Of a DNA stretch of 64,000 nt, positions 51,449 to 60,385 are shown one piece after another (the stretch's first letter is position 1; the number at the start of each line of letters is the position of its first letter). Made by a program: the position numbers and the translations under genes. The stretch is from B30-G6 sp963701385 (lineage in GTDB: Bacteria; Desulfobacterota; Desulfobacteria; Desulfobacterales; B30-G6). The stretch lies in contig CAVOZW010000002.1 of assembly GCA_963701385.1 (NCBI GenBank), positions 176,362-240,361 on the forward strand, given 5' to 3'. The notes under the pieces were generated by a model. It worked only from the letters and a program-made list of their open reading frames with translations, did not search any database and was not told the origin of the DNA.

Positions 51449-52312
51449 TCACCCCAAACAGCATTTTTTGAATTTTTTTCCGCTCCCACATGGGCACGGA
51501 TCGTTTCTGCCAGGTTTTGGGAGTTTAGGTTCCAGGTTAACTGAATAATGTCGTTTTTTACAATTTGCGTAAATCGTTTTGAGCTTTTTATGCCTGGTTT
51601 GCATTTCTCTATAAATATCCGGTAGCTGTTCCTCTATTTTTGATCTCACTGTTTCCAAGAACATGGGAATTGGAGACACATCTATCAACTTCCATTGCTT
51701 TTTTTTGTAATTTAGGGCAACAAAGCATAGTTCTTTTCCGGTATTTCCAAGTTCGTCGATTTGCATTATATCCAGATTGGTGTCTGTGCATGAGCATTTT
51801 GGTAAGAGGCAATATTGGTCGATAATAATACATTTTTTCCCATTTATCGTGATATGAAATTGGTCACCATATGGCAGAATGTCATTATAAGCATACATTA
51901 ATCCGTCTTGTTCGACTTGTTGGTAATCAAAATAGCCCTCAATTATTTCAAGAGGCGCATTATTGCTAATTTTATTCTTATATGCGAAATGATTTTTATA
52001 TAAAAGTTGGTAGTCATTCTCGTTCAATTTGCTGAGAAATAATCTAGAAAACTTTAAGTCCTCTTTCGAAATCTTTTTCTTGTCTTTATACCCCAATGTT
52101 CTCTTATCAATATCAATCTCTACTTTTCGACTACGCAAATTCGATCTGCTGTCGCAATCAAACTGCATTGGAATAAGTTCTAAATAGATATTTGCACAAG
52201 TACAAACAGAATTATCGCAGGCGCTAATTATACACTCGTATTTTTCTGTGCGGCCACCATATTGGATAGTTGCGATTATTTTATTTAGATTTTTATCAAT
52301 AGAAAATACCAA
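51449..52312 (-). CDS. SEC-C motif protein
   Basis: 287 aa from TTG 52310-52312 (GAGGG upstream). Most of the chain is not recognisable; cysteine pairs SACDNSVCTCANIYLE near residue 30-45 and LLPKCSCTDTNLD near 168-180 may bind metal. The C-terminus is a SEC-C zinc motif, GRNDPCPCGSGKKFKKCC, as at the end of SecA and many island proteins. Function unknown; lies in the run of small hypothetical genes. Confidence 0.8.
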   Translation of the reverse strand: MVFSIDKNLNKIIATIQYGGRTEKYECIISACDNSVCTCANIYLELIPMQFDCDSRSNLRSRKVEIDIDKRTLGYKDKKKISKEDLKFSRLFLSKLNENDYQLLYKNHFAYKNKISNNAPLEIIEGYFDYQQVEQDGLMYAYNDILPYGDQFHITINGKKCIIIDQYCLLPKCSCTDTNLDIMQIDELGNTGKELCFVALNYKKKQWKLIDVSPIPMFLETVRSKIEEQLPDIYREMQTRHKKLKTIYANCKKRHYSVNLEPKLPKPGRNDPCPCGSGKKFKKCCLG

Positions 52313-52381
52313 TTTGTTCCCTCTTTCTTCATGAAGCCAACATTGATTCTATGGCCGTACTAACAGTGGCATGAGTCAGAG

Positions 52382-52780
52382 CTAATAATTATGATGCGCA
52401 AAAATAAGGCCAGTTTCTTCCAATTTTTGTAAAAGGTCGCGCCTTTCCCTTGCCAACACCTTGAGCCGCCGTTTCTTATAGGGTTTTACGTTGGCTACTT
52501 CTAAAACAATATTGGCCAATTTAGCTATATTTTCGCTTTCTGAGTTGACCAACAGTTTTAAGCGTTTCACATTTTTGTCGGATATATGGGATTGTTTCAA
52601 ATATCCGAAAATTTCGTGTTCCATATCTATCTCATTAATCTCAACTTTCGGTTTTCGAGAACACTCCTTGCAAATATGATTCCGATGCCCTTTATTTGAA
52701 AATTTTTCACTCGGCTTTATGGCACCGCAAATTCTACAATAATGTCCTGAGTATCGTTTTTTCACGGAAACACCTGTCAT
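52382..52780 (-). CDS. Small zinc-ribbon protein, unknown function
   Basis: 132 aa from ATG 52778-52780; a TTG at 52789 is possible. N-terminal zinc ribbon CRICGAIKPSEKFSNKGHRN followed by CKEC (about residues 15-45). The rest is helical and very lysine/arginine-rich (KPYKKRRLKVLARERRDLLQ), suggesting nucleic-acid contact. The pattern resembles proteins that accompany phage or integron cassettes. Unknown function. Confidence 0.65.
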   Translation of the reverse strand: MTGVSVKKRYSGHYCRICGAIKPSEKFSNKGHRNHICKECSRKPKVEINEIDMEHEIFGYLKQSHISDKNVKRLKLLVNSESENIAKLANIVLEVANVKPYKKRRLKVLARERRDLLQKLEETGLIFAHHNY

Positions 52781-52814
52781 TACGCGCAATGTATTCCGAT
52801 GATTTTAGGGATCA

Positions 52815-53090
52815 TCATTGATCCACGCGCTCCTTCAGCTCTTTTCCACATTTGAAATATGGCAGCTTCTTGGGTTTAACCTGCACAGGCTCGCCTGTTT
52901 TTGGATTTCTGCCAGCATAACCTTCATAATTCTTCACATAGAAAGGACACAGGTCCCGAATTTCAACCCGATCACCTTTTTCGAGTGAGCTGGCCATCTC
53001 TTCAAAAAACATAATGACAATATTGGTTGCTTCTGAATGCGAAATTCCGTTCTCAACGCACAGGATATGGATGAGATCGCGTTTGTTCAT
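52815..53090 (-). CDS. HU/IHF-family DNA-binding protein
   Basis: 91 aa; AAAAGGGGAC before the ATG. Histone-like fold: helices MNKRDLIHILCVENGISHSE, beta-arm tip RNPKTGEPVQVKPKKLPYFK with the conserved R-N-P, and KELKERVDQ end. It bends DNA and could support recombination or repression. The sequence VEIRDLCPFYVKNYEGYAG deviates slightly from the usual GFGTF loop (DLCPF), so it is an IHF-like variant. First gene of the reverse-strand run. Confidence 0.9.
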   Translation of the reverse strand: MNKRDLIHILCVENGISHSEATNIVIMFFEEMASSLEKGDRVEIRDLCPFYVKNYEGYAGRNPKTGEPVQVKPKKLPYFKCGKELKERVDQ

Positions 53091-53215
53091 AGAGTCCCCT
53101 TTTTAGTTTTATGACTATTCTAACAGCAGCTTAACAAAATTACAATGCTATGACCGGATCTGTCAAACCCATGTGATAGTCTGCGTATAAATATTCAACA
53201 TAAGGAGGATTTCAA

Positions 53216-53518
53216 ATGAGAAAGCATGAACTTTACACAGATTATCAGGACCATTTTGAACCGCAACAGCGAGCGCATTCCCCGTAGCTTGCTGCGGGGT
53301 TAGCGAGCGAATCTAAATTAGACAGAATTCCTTACGGTCGAAGATTCCTCGTAGCTTGCTGCGAGGTTCTTCAATATTTCGGGAATACTGAAATTGAACG
53401 GATTCGCAAAAAAGGTGAAAAGACTATCCGCCACGACTGGATAATATTCGATACCGTCGATGAAGCCATGGAATTTTTCAATGATAGTTGCGGTGAGTTC
53501 GTGGGCTACTACGCTTAA
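53216..53518 (+). pseudogene. Small conserved protein gene interrupted by the palindromic repeat
   Basis: AAGGAGG precedes ATG 53216, which opens MRKHELYTDYQDHF; the frame then enters the repeat and stops. Beyond the repeat the protein resumes as QYFGNTEIERIRKKGEKTIR, HDWIIFDTVDEAMEFFNDSC and GEFVGYYA (stop 53516-53518). Without the insert a protein of about 62 aa results. Name unknown. Confidence 0.75.
53257..53374 (-). repeat. Palindromic repeat element, full 118-bp copy B (inverted)
   Basis: Same length and nearly the same sequence as the copy at 38540-38657, in the opposite orientation, from TGAACCGC to GGTTCTTCAA, with both hairpins. It sits inside a small protein gene, so it arrived there after the gene existed. 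Confidence 0.88.
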
Positions 53519-53916
53519 TGAGTTGCCTGGCTTTAGACTTCTTCAATAGTTTTCACATCGAGGCCATCCTATCAGGGGGGATGACGAATAACAGGGCAGC
53601 TAAAAAGGGTATCGATTAACAAATCAAGTTGCCGACATTTCAAGATCCCAGCGGTGTTTTGATTTCTATCGAATTATGTTAACTATCTAAAATAACGCAA
53701 ATATTTCATTTTGTTACAAAGTCTATTGTTTAATGGAACCGTTAAACTTGTGGTAATCTTCGCTTCACGTCAAGCGATAGATTGAAGGCTTCAATCGAAA
53801 ATCATTTCAGGAGGGATTTATAAAAAACAGTGAAAATAATTTTGTGAAGCCCCCTTCGACAGGATCAGGAGGTAACCCATTTGTAATTGTTAAGGAGATA
53901 TAAAGGTATTTAATTT
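53519..53916. other. Noncoding stretch between the broken small gene and the UspA gene
   Basis: No supported gene in these 398 bases. A perfect 17-base palindrome GATTGAAGGCTTCAATC lies at 53780-53796. AGGAGG-like sequences near 53812 and 53868 are followed by no open frame of note, which suggests leftovers of lost genes. Confidence 0.4.
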
Positions 53917-54309
53917 TTATTTTACGGTGAGTACCGGACAAGGAGCCGTTAAAATAATCAGCTGAGCGTTGGAACCGAAAAGCAGCTTGCCCACTTTAGA
54001 ACGTCTGCGAACGCCGATTACTATCAGATCGATGCTGTTTTGTTCGGCGAATTGGACAATATGTTCTCCGGCCGACAGAGCGCTGACCTTAACATGGGTG
54101 TCACAGGCCAGTCCCATAGTGGTAAATTCACGCCTGACGTGGTCCAAATTCTGTTCCGCCTGCTGAATTGTATCGCGTTGCTGTTCCTGATTTTGTTCAA
54201 GGGACCTCAGCAGGTAGACTTCGGCATTGAATGCTTGGGCCTGCTGTTTTGCAAGAGCCAGTACTTCCTGGGTAACGGTGGAATAATCGTAGCCGACTAG
54301 GATTTTCAT
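53917..54309 (-). CDS. Universal stress protein (UspA family)
   Basis: 130 aa single-domain UspA fold. Opens MKILVGYDYSTVTQEVLALA and ends with the ATP-binding type motif region VIGVRRRSKVGKLLFGSNAQ and ILTAPCPVLTVK. Such proteins are made under starvation or stress and often sit beside transporters. It follows the second peptide-transporter operon by 68 bases on the same strand and may be co-transcribed. Confidence 0.93.
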   Translation of the reverse strand: MKILVGYDYSTVTQEVLALAKQQAQAFNAEVYLLRSLEQNQEQQRDTIQQAEQNLDHVRREFTTMGLACDTHVKVSALSAGEHIVQFAEQNSIDLIVIGVRRRSKVGKLLFGSNAQLIILTAPCPVLTVK

Positions 54310-54377
54310 ATGTTTCTCCAGTTTTCAAAGAATCAGCAAAAAGGCGGGGCGACGACGACCCAACGCCAGCTTTATTG

Positions 54378-55937
54378 TCAGTGTATGACCAAATCCCCCA
54401 GATAGGGATTATTTAAGGCATTTACGATCGGTTTGATGTCGACCTTTTTCCAGGCAGCCCAGGATATATTTTGCCAGTGCAAGGGCACAAAAGCCGCATC
54501 GTCAAACAGGAGCTGCTCAACCCGCTGGAGCATGGCGCCGCGTTTGGCCGGATCAAGCTCCGCCTGACTTCTGAGCACCAGATCATCCACGACTGGGTTG
54601 CAATAACCGCCGCTGTTTTCCTGGCCGTAACCGGTGGCCTTATTGGGACACATGACCAGGTATTCGCTATAGTTGGCCGAGTCCTCAGTATCCGGATGCC
54701 ACCCGATCATCTGAATGTCGCCCTGGCGGGCAGCAAATTGCTCCCAATATCGCGCTTTGTCCATGGTGATGAGTTGTACACGAATATTGATTTTAGCCAG
54801 CATGGAAACAACCGTGGCGGCGATCTTTTCATCGTTGATATAGCGGTTGTTGGGTGCGATCATGCTGCAGGTAAAACCGTCTGGATAACCGGCTTTTTGC
54901 ATCATTTTTTGGGCCCGTTTCAGGTTAAAGCGTGGCTTGAGCCCTTCCACGTGTCCGACGTAGCCTTTGGGCGACTGCTGACCTGCGGCAGTGGCCGCGC
55001 CTTTCATTACGGCATCCACGATGGCACGGTTGTCGATAGCATGCACGATAGCCTGGCGAACCAAAACATCCCTGAATTCCGGCCGACGGTCTTGATTCAA
55101 CTGAAGCAGAATAATCCGTGGAGTGGCCGTGGTAAGCAAACTGGCATCATCGGCTATACGAATCTGTTCGTAATCCTGTGGTGCTACGGGCATAATCATA
55201 TCCATTTTGCCCGCCAAAAGGGCATTGACACGATCGGAGGAGTCACCAATGGCACTTAGCTCAATCCGGCTCACATTACCCGGGGATCGATCGTCCCAAT
55301 AAGAGGCAACCCGCTCAAATATCATTCGGGTACCGGGCAACCACTCGGTCACCTTAAAAGGGCCGGTACCAGAGGCATTGTCCTGGGCAAAGGAGGGTTC
55401 AAATTTTAAGATAGCGTCCTTGGGTTTTCCTAAATCGTCCACACCGCTGTAAAACAGCCGATCCATGGGAAAAATATAGGTCGCGATGTTTAACAACAGT
55501 GGATATGGAATCTTGGTGATGAGATCGATGGTGTGATCATCAATAATTTCGGTTCCCGCCACCGGCACGAAAATGCCCTTGAAACTTTCACTGCGCTTAA
55601 GACGTTGCAGGGTCCACGCGACATCTTTGGCCGTCAGCGGGTTGCCGCTGTGAAAGGTCACCCCTTTACGCAGGTGAAACCGCAGGGTGCGTGCATCGAT
55701 TCGTTCCCATTTATAGGCCAGGCGTGGCTCGAAATCCATCGCCTTCGTCCAGCGCAGCAAGGGATCGAAAACCAGGTGTGAAAACTGCAAGGTTCCCGTG
55801 CTCAAATGAGCATGGGGGTCCATCGAGACCGGTTCGGCGTCCATGGCCAGACGCAGGTTCTTGGCGGCGGCCGGCACGGCCCCCAACAGGCTCAGCACAA
55901 GCAGGGCTACCGTTAGTATGCGAGAATAGGTTGACAT
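54378..55937 (-). CDS. ABC transporter substrate-binding protein, family 5 (second of the operon)
   Basis: 519 aa periplasmic binding protein; AGGGAG before the ATG. Signal peptide at residues 1-25 (ILTVALLVLSLLGAVPAAA), then KNLRLAMDAEPVSMDPHAHL, LRFHLRKGVTFHSGNPLTAK and ENSGGYCNPVVDDLVLRSQA, all SBP_bac_5 features. It is the last transporter gene, 24 bases after the DppF-like ATPase, so the operon encodes two different binding proteins that may widen the substrate range. Confidence 0.94.
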   Translation of the reverse strand: MSTYSRILTVALLVLSLLGAVPAAAKNLRLAMDAEPVSMDPHAHLSTGTLQFSHLVFDPLLRWTKAMDFEPRLAYKWERIDARTLRFHLRKGVTFHSGNPLTAKDVAWTLQRLKRSESFKGIFVPVAGTEIIDDHTIDLITKIPYPLLLNIATYIFPMDRLFYSGVDDLGKPKDAILKFEPSFAQDNASGTGPFKVTEWLPGTRMIFERVASYWDDRSPGNVSRIELSAIGDSSDRVNALLAGKMDMIMPVAPQDYEQIRIADDASLLTTATPRIILLQLNQDRRPEFRDVLVRQAIVHAIDNRAIVDAVMKGAATAAGQQSPKGYVGHVEGLKPRFNLKRAQKMMQKAGYPDGFTCSMIAPNNRYINDEKIAATVVSMLAKINIRVQLITMDKARYWEQFAARQGDIQMIGWHPDTEDSANYSEYLVMCPNKATGYGQENSGGYCNPVVDDLVLRSQAELDPAKRGAMLQRVEQLLFDDAAFVPLHWQNISWAAWKKVDIKPIVNALNNPYLGDLVIH

Positions 55938-55961
55938 TTGTTTCTCCCTAAAAAAATGATT

Positions 55962-56918
55962 TCATGCATATAGCAAGCACGCCGCTCCGTGGCTGGCGTT
56001 TCTCATGACCAACTCGGGCGTGACCGTATGGCATTTTTCCATGACATCCGGGCAACGGCCTGCAAAACGACATCCTGGTGGGATATTGATCGGTGAGGGG
56101 ATTTCCCCTTTTATCGGCACATGCGCATGTTTACGCTCGTATTCCGGATCCGCCTCGGGATTAGAGGCGATCAACAGGCGCGTGTAGGGATGTTGCGGAT
56201 GAAAAAAGACTTCATCGGCTGTGCCGATTTCAACCATGGCTCCCAGATACATCACAATGATACGATCCGACACATATCTGACCATGGACAGATCATGGGC
56301 GATAAAGAGCAGACTGATCCCGAGTGTATCCCGGAATTCACCCAAAAGATTTACCACCTGGGCTTGAACCGAGACATCCAGGGCCGAGATGGGCTCATCA
56401 CAGACCACGAATTTTGGATTCAGCACCAAAGCGCGGGCGATGCCGATACGCTGGCGCTGCCCGCCGGAAAACTCGTGGCAGTAGCGCGACATATGATCCG
56501 GTTGCAGGCCCACCCGCCGCAGCCACTCGGCCACCTTTTCCTTGATGTCCGCATGGGTGAAGCCACCTTGCAGATGCAAGCCTTCGCCGATGATTTCCAG
56601 CACGGTCATGCGCGGATTCAACGAGGAATAGGGGTCTTGAAAAATCATCTGCATTTCGGTGGAGTACTTTTTATAGTCCGACGGTGTGAAATGGGCCGGG
56701 GTCAATTCACCCTTATACCAGACCTCCCCGGAGGTCTTGTCATGCAGCCCCACCACGGCCTTACCAAAGGTCGACTTGCCGGAGCCGCTTTCGCCCACCA
56801 ATCCCACGATCTCGTTTTCGCCGATGGTCACGGATAGACCGTCCGTGGCATGCACGATCCGGTTCTTGCCGATTTGAAAATATTTTTTCAGGTCTTTGGT
56901 TTCGATTATCGTATTCAT
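55962..56918 (-). CDS. Peptide-type ABC transporter ATP-binding protein (DppF/OppF-like)
   Basis: 318 aa. Walker A GESGSGKST, Q-loop MIFQDPYSSLNP, signature FSGGQRQRIGIA, Walker B KFVVCDEPISALDVS, and the C-terminal oligopeptide-transporter domain with cysteines (CRFAGRCPDVMEKC) likely binding [4Fe-4S] or zinc as in OppF. Overlaps the DppD-like gene by 4 bases. Works as a heterodimer with it. Confidence 0.96.
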   Translation of the reverse strand: MNTIIETKDLKKYFQIGKNRIVHATDGLSVTIGENEIVGLVGESGSGKSTFGKAVVGLHDKTSGEVWYKGELTPAHFTPSDYKKYSTEMQMIFQDPYSSLNPRMTVLEIIGEGLHLQGGFTHADIKEKVAEWLRRVGLQPDHMSRYCHEFSGGQRQRIGIARALVLNPKFVVCDEPISALDVSVQAQVVNLLGEFRDTLGISLLFIAHDLSMVRYVSDRIIVMYLGAMVEIGTADEVFFHPQHPYTRLLIASNPEADPEYERKHAHVPIKGEIPSPINIPPGCRFAGRCPDVMEKCHTVTPELVMRNASHGAACLLYA

Positions 56919-57958
56919 TTAGCGTTCTCCGTGTGACCGATCTGAAAAAGCTCCCCCTCTACTTTGGGCGCAGACGGATGCTGAAGCCAGCAGCGCGCGA
57001 AGTGTTTTCCGCTGATGGTGAATTCCTCCGGGTTATGGCTTTCACACACGCGCATGGCATAGGGACAACGGGCATAATAACCGCAACCCTTGGGGGGTTT
57101 GAAAAGATCCGGCGGGCTGCCATCAATGGGCATAAGCTTGCGGTCAGCGCCTTCGATGTTGGTCGGCATGGCGTAGCGAAGACCCAGGGTGTAGGGGTGC
57201 GATGAGCGGTAAAAAATATCGTCCACAGTGCCCGCTTCGATTATCTGACCGGCGTACATGACCGCCACGTCGTGGGCCATGTGGGCGATGACACCCAGAT
57301 CATGGGTAATTAAAATGATGCTCATGCCCATTTTCTGCTGTAAATCATTCATAATCTCGAGGGTTTGGGATTGAATGGTGACATCCAAGGCCGTGGTGGG
57401 TTCGTCGGCCACCAACAGGGTGGGATCGCAAGCCAAGCTCATGGCAATGATGGCGCGCTGAAGCATGCCACCGGAAAATTCGAAGGGGTATTGCTGGGCG
57501 CGTTTGGCTGCTTCCGGGATTTTGGTCTTTTCCAGAAGGGCGATTGCCTTTTGCATGGCCTCGTCATTACTGGCGTGCTGGTGAACTTTTACTGTTTCAG
57601 CAATCTGTTTGCCGATCTTCATGGTGGGATTCAGGGAACTCATCGGATCCTGAAAGATCACGCCGATCTCCCGCCCCCGGATGGTATTGATGTCCTTGGG
57701 GCTCATGCCGATCATTTCCTTGCCGTTGAGTTTCGCCGAGCCGCTGGTGATGCGACCCGGGGGCATGGGGATCAATTGCAAAATAGCCTGGACCGTCACG
57801 GATTTACCGCAGCCGGATTCACCCACTACCCCCAGGGTCTTGCCGTTGCGGACATTGTAACTGACCCCCCGTACGGCCTTGACGGTACCCCCATAGGTAC
57901 TGAATTCCACGTTGAGGTCTTTGACCTCCAGCACATTACTATGATTGGTTTTCTTCAT
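56915..57958 (-). CDS. Peptide-type ABC transporter ATP-binding protein (DppD/OppD-like)
   Basis: 347 aa. Walker A GESGCGKSV, Q-loop VIFQDPMSSLNPTM, signature FSGGMLQRAIIAMSLA, Walker B LLVADEPTTALDV, and the C-terminal domain with CGYYARCPYAMRVC cysteine motif. Overlaps both neighbours by 4 bases (ATGA junctions), showing tight translational coupling. Confidence 0.96.
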   Translation of the reverse strand: MKKTNHSNVLEVKDLNVEFSTYGGTVKAVRGVSYNVRNGKTLGVVGESGCGKSVTVQAILQLIPMPPGRITSGSAKLNGKEMIGMSPKDINTIRGREIGVIFQDPMSSLNPTMKIGKQIAETVKVHQHASNDEAMQKAIALLEKTKIPEAAKRAQQYPFEFSGGMLQRAIIAMSLACDPTLLVADEPTTALDVTIQSQTLEIMNDLQQKMGMSIILITHDLGVIAHMAHDVAVMYAGQIIEAGTVDDIFYRSSHPYTLGLRYAMPTNIEGADRKLMPIDGSPPDLFKPPKGCGYYARCPYAMRVCESHNPEEFTISGKHFARCWLQHPSAPKVEGELFQIGHTENAK

Positions 57959-59355
57959 TCTCTTGACCTCATTCGGGGATCCAAAGCGTCCCGCAACCCA
58001 TCCCCCAATAGATTGAACGCAAGCACGGTCGCACTGATCAATACCGCCGGGAAAATCAACTCATGGGGATGCGAGAGCATGGTTTTGATCCCCTCGTTGC
58101 ACATCGAGCCCCAGGACGGCGTCGGCGGGGCGACACCCATGCCGATGAACGACAGAAAGGCCTCCGTAAAAATACAGGTCGGCACCGCAAAGGTCAGCGC
58201 TACCAAAATCACCCCCATGGTGTTAGGAATCATGTGGCGCATGATCAAATATCCGCTTTTGGCCCCCAACAATTTAGCCGCTTGAATATAACCTTCATCC
58301 CGCTGCTGCATGACCTGCCCGCGGACCAGACGTGATGTTCCGGGCCATGAAAGGATCACCAGGGCAATCAACATGGGAATGACCCCGCTTTCCCCCGGTC
58401 CGATACCAAAGGATATTTTAAACAGGATCATGAACAGCAGAAACGGCAGGGCCACTACGAAATCGGAAAAGGCCATCAGATAGCGATCGATCTTGCCGCC
58501 CAGAAAGCCGGCAAAGCCCCCGTAGATCGTGCCGAAAATGACAAAGAGAACCGGTGCTACGATACCGATGAACATGGATATGCGTGCGCCGTACATCAAA
58601 CGCGACAGCATATCGCGACCCAAATAGTCGGTGCCCAGGGGATGCGCTTTCAAGGTGACGGTTTCACCGACGTTGCCGCCCAATCCCCGGCGCTGGGCCT
58701 CTTGCAGGGTGATACCCTGGGCAACTGTCACACCAAGCGTCGCATGTGTGTCTGCCTCATCCATGCCATCGGTGGCAACGATGGAATAATGATAGGTGCG
58801 GGATTCAAGTTTCAAGCGATCTTCATAGCCGACGATGTTGCCGGCATCGGTTTCACCCACCGGGATACCCAGATCATCGGGATCGGGTGCTTTTTCGTTG
58901 CGATAGATCACATAACCGGCCGCGCCCTCTACCGGGGCCCACTTCAATCGCACTCCCTGGGTGGTGGAGCTGCCCACGACCTCGACGTTTGCACTGGCCA
59001 GCAATTCGTCCGGTATCTCTTCCGGTTCAGCCGAAAAACTATCCAGAGTAATCCCTTCCCAGACCGTCTGAGACTCGGTAATGACCGCTGTTTTATTGAA
59101 AGTGATAAACTGTGAAATCTGATCCAGGTCCTGCGCGGACGGATCAACCCGCCAGAGCAGCGGACCGACCAGGGTAAAAAGGATCAGGGTCACGACAATA
59201 CACAAGGAGGCCATGGCGCGCTTGTTTTTCCTCAGGCGCACCCAAGCGTCCTGCCAATATGAAAGCGATGGGCGGGTCAACTGTTGAATATCGCTCGTGA
59301 CCGTTACCCCTTCGAAATCTATCCCTTGCGGGTTGTATAACGCATGTTCCGTCAT
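57955..59355 (-). CDS. Peptide-type ABC permease (DppC-like) with inserted fibronectin-III-like domain
   Basis: 466 aa, about 170 more than usual. First helix at 48-68 (MASLCIVVTLILFTLVGPLL); the normal DppC continues from HPLGTDYLGRDMLSRLMYGA (about 238) to the end GDGLRDALDPRMRS. Between them the periplasmic loop (residues 72-237) is enlarged and contains an Fn3-like unit at about 134-212: GVRLKWAPVEGAAGYVIYRN, IVGYEDRLKLESRTYHYSIV, ATDGMDEADTHA. The W-x-P-V-x-G-A-x-G-Y-x-I-Y-R pattern is diagnostic of Fn3 strands B-C. It would project into the periplasm near the binding proteins. Frame, length and overlaps are regular, so this is not an assembly artefact. Confidence 0.93.
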   Translation of the reverse strand: MTEHALYNPQGIDFEGVTVTSDIQQLTRPSLSYWQDAWVRLRKNKRAMASLCIVVTLILFTLVGPLLWRVDPSAQDLDQISQFITFNKTAVITESQTVWEGITLDSFSAEPEEIPDELLASANVEVVGSSTTQGVRLKWAPVEGAAGYVIYRNEKAPDPDDLGIPVGETDAGNIVGYEDRLKLESRTYHYSIVATDGMDEADTHATLGVTVAQGITLQEAQRRGLGGNVGETVTLKAHPLGTDYLGRDMLSRLMYGARISMFIGIVAPVLFVIFGTIYGGFAGFLGGKIDRYLMAFSDFVVALPFLLFMILFKISFGIGPGESGVIPMLIALVILSWPGTSRLVRGQVMQQRDEGYIQAAKLLGAKSGYLIMRHMIPNTMGVILVALTFAVPTCIFTEAFLSFIGMGVAPPTPSWGSMCNEGIKTMLSHPHELIFPAVLISATVLAFNLLGDGLRDALDPRMRSRE

Positions 59356-59374
59356 CTTTTTTCTGCCTCTTTGC

Positions 59375-60307
59375 TTATTTTAGTCTTATTCGCGGATCGA
59401 CATATGCATAAACGATATCCACCAACGTGACCATCAGAACCAGAAAAGCACCGTAGAAAACGGTTGTGCCCATGATCACGGTATAATCCATCTGCTGGAT
59501 TGCCTCGACGAAATACCGTCCCAAACCCGGAATGGCGAACACCAATTCAACCACGAAGCCACCGGTGGTGATGGCGGCGATTGCGGGCCCGAGAATGGTG
59601 ACCACCGGGAGTACCGCGTTTCTAAGTTGATGCACAAAGAAAATTCGAGTGGCGGACAGACCTTTAGATTTGGCGGTGCGGATGAAGTCGGAATTAATGA
59701 CTTCGAGCATGGAGGAACGCATCAAACGTGTCAAATAAGCCATGGTGCCGATACCCAAAACAAACGCCGGCACCCACATATGCATGATGGAGCCCCAGCC
59801 AGCCACCGGAAAAACGGAGGCTCCCGTCGCTTTATTGATTAATACAATCGCAATCTGGGCCAGGGCGGCAAATACGAAGCCCGGAACCGCCACACCCAGA
59901 ATCACCAGGAACATGATGACGATATCCGGTAGCTTGTTGCGGTAAAGGGCTGTTAAAGCCCCCCAAAGAACACCGCCCAAGGCGGCAAAAAGAATCGCCA
60001 AAACCCCCAGAATGGCCGAAACCGGAAAATGTTCGCGGATGATGTCGTTGACCATACGGTTTTGCTGGGTGAAAGAGATCCCGAAATCACCTTTGAGCAT
60101 GTTGCCTAAGTAGATGAAATATTGGGTCATGACGGGTTTATCCAAGCCATACTTTATTTCGAGGTTTTTGCGGATCTCCGGACTGACCTCTTTTTCACTG
60201 CTCAGCGGATCACCCGGCACCGCATGCATGGCCATAAAGGTGGCGGTGGCAATAAACCACACCGTCACCACCCCTGATAAAACTCTTTTTAGGATGTATT
60301 TCAGCAT
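59375..60307 (-). CDS. Peptide-type ABC transporter permease (DppB-like)
   Basis: 310 aa from ATG 60305-60307, which has AAAGAGAGG upstream; the frame is open to 60367 but the extra residues are not membrane-protein-like. First helix YILKRVLSGVVTVWFIATAT, family motif MHAVPGDPLSSEKEVSPEIR, EAA loop RLMRSSMLEVINSDFIRTAK, end YAYVDPRIRLK. Pairs with the DppC-like permease 19 bases downstream. Confidence 0.95.
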   Translation of the reverse strand: MLKYILKRVLSGVVTVWFIATATFMAMHAVPGDPLSSEKEVSPEIRKNLEIKYGLDKPVMTQYFIYLGNMLKGDFGISFTQQNRMVNDIIREHFPVSAILGVLAILFAALGGVLWGALTALYRNKLPDIVIMFLVILGVAVPGFVFAALAQIAIVLINKATGASVFPVAGWGSIMHMWVPAFVLGIGTMAYLTRLMRSSMLEVINSDFIRTAKSKGLSATRIFFVHQLRNAVLPVVTILGPAIAAITTGGFVVELVFAIPGLGRYFVEAIQQMDYTVIMGTTVFYGAFLVLMVTLVDIVYAYVDPRIRLK

Positions 60308-60385
60308 TTTGCCTCTCTTTGGGAGTGTCGGGTATCCGGCAGGCCATGGCCGCCCGACACCCGACACAGCACGTTAGCAGACAAT

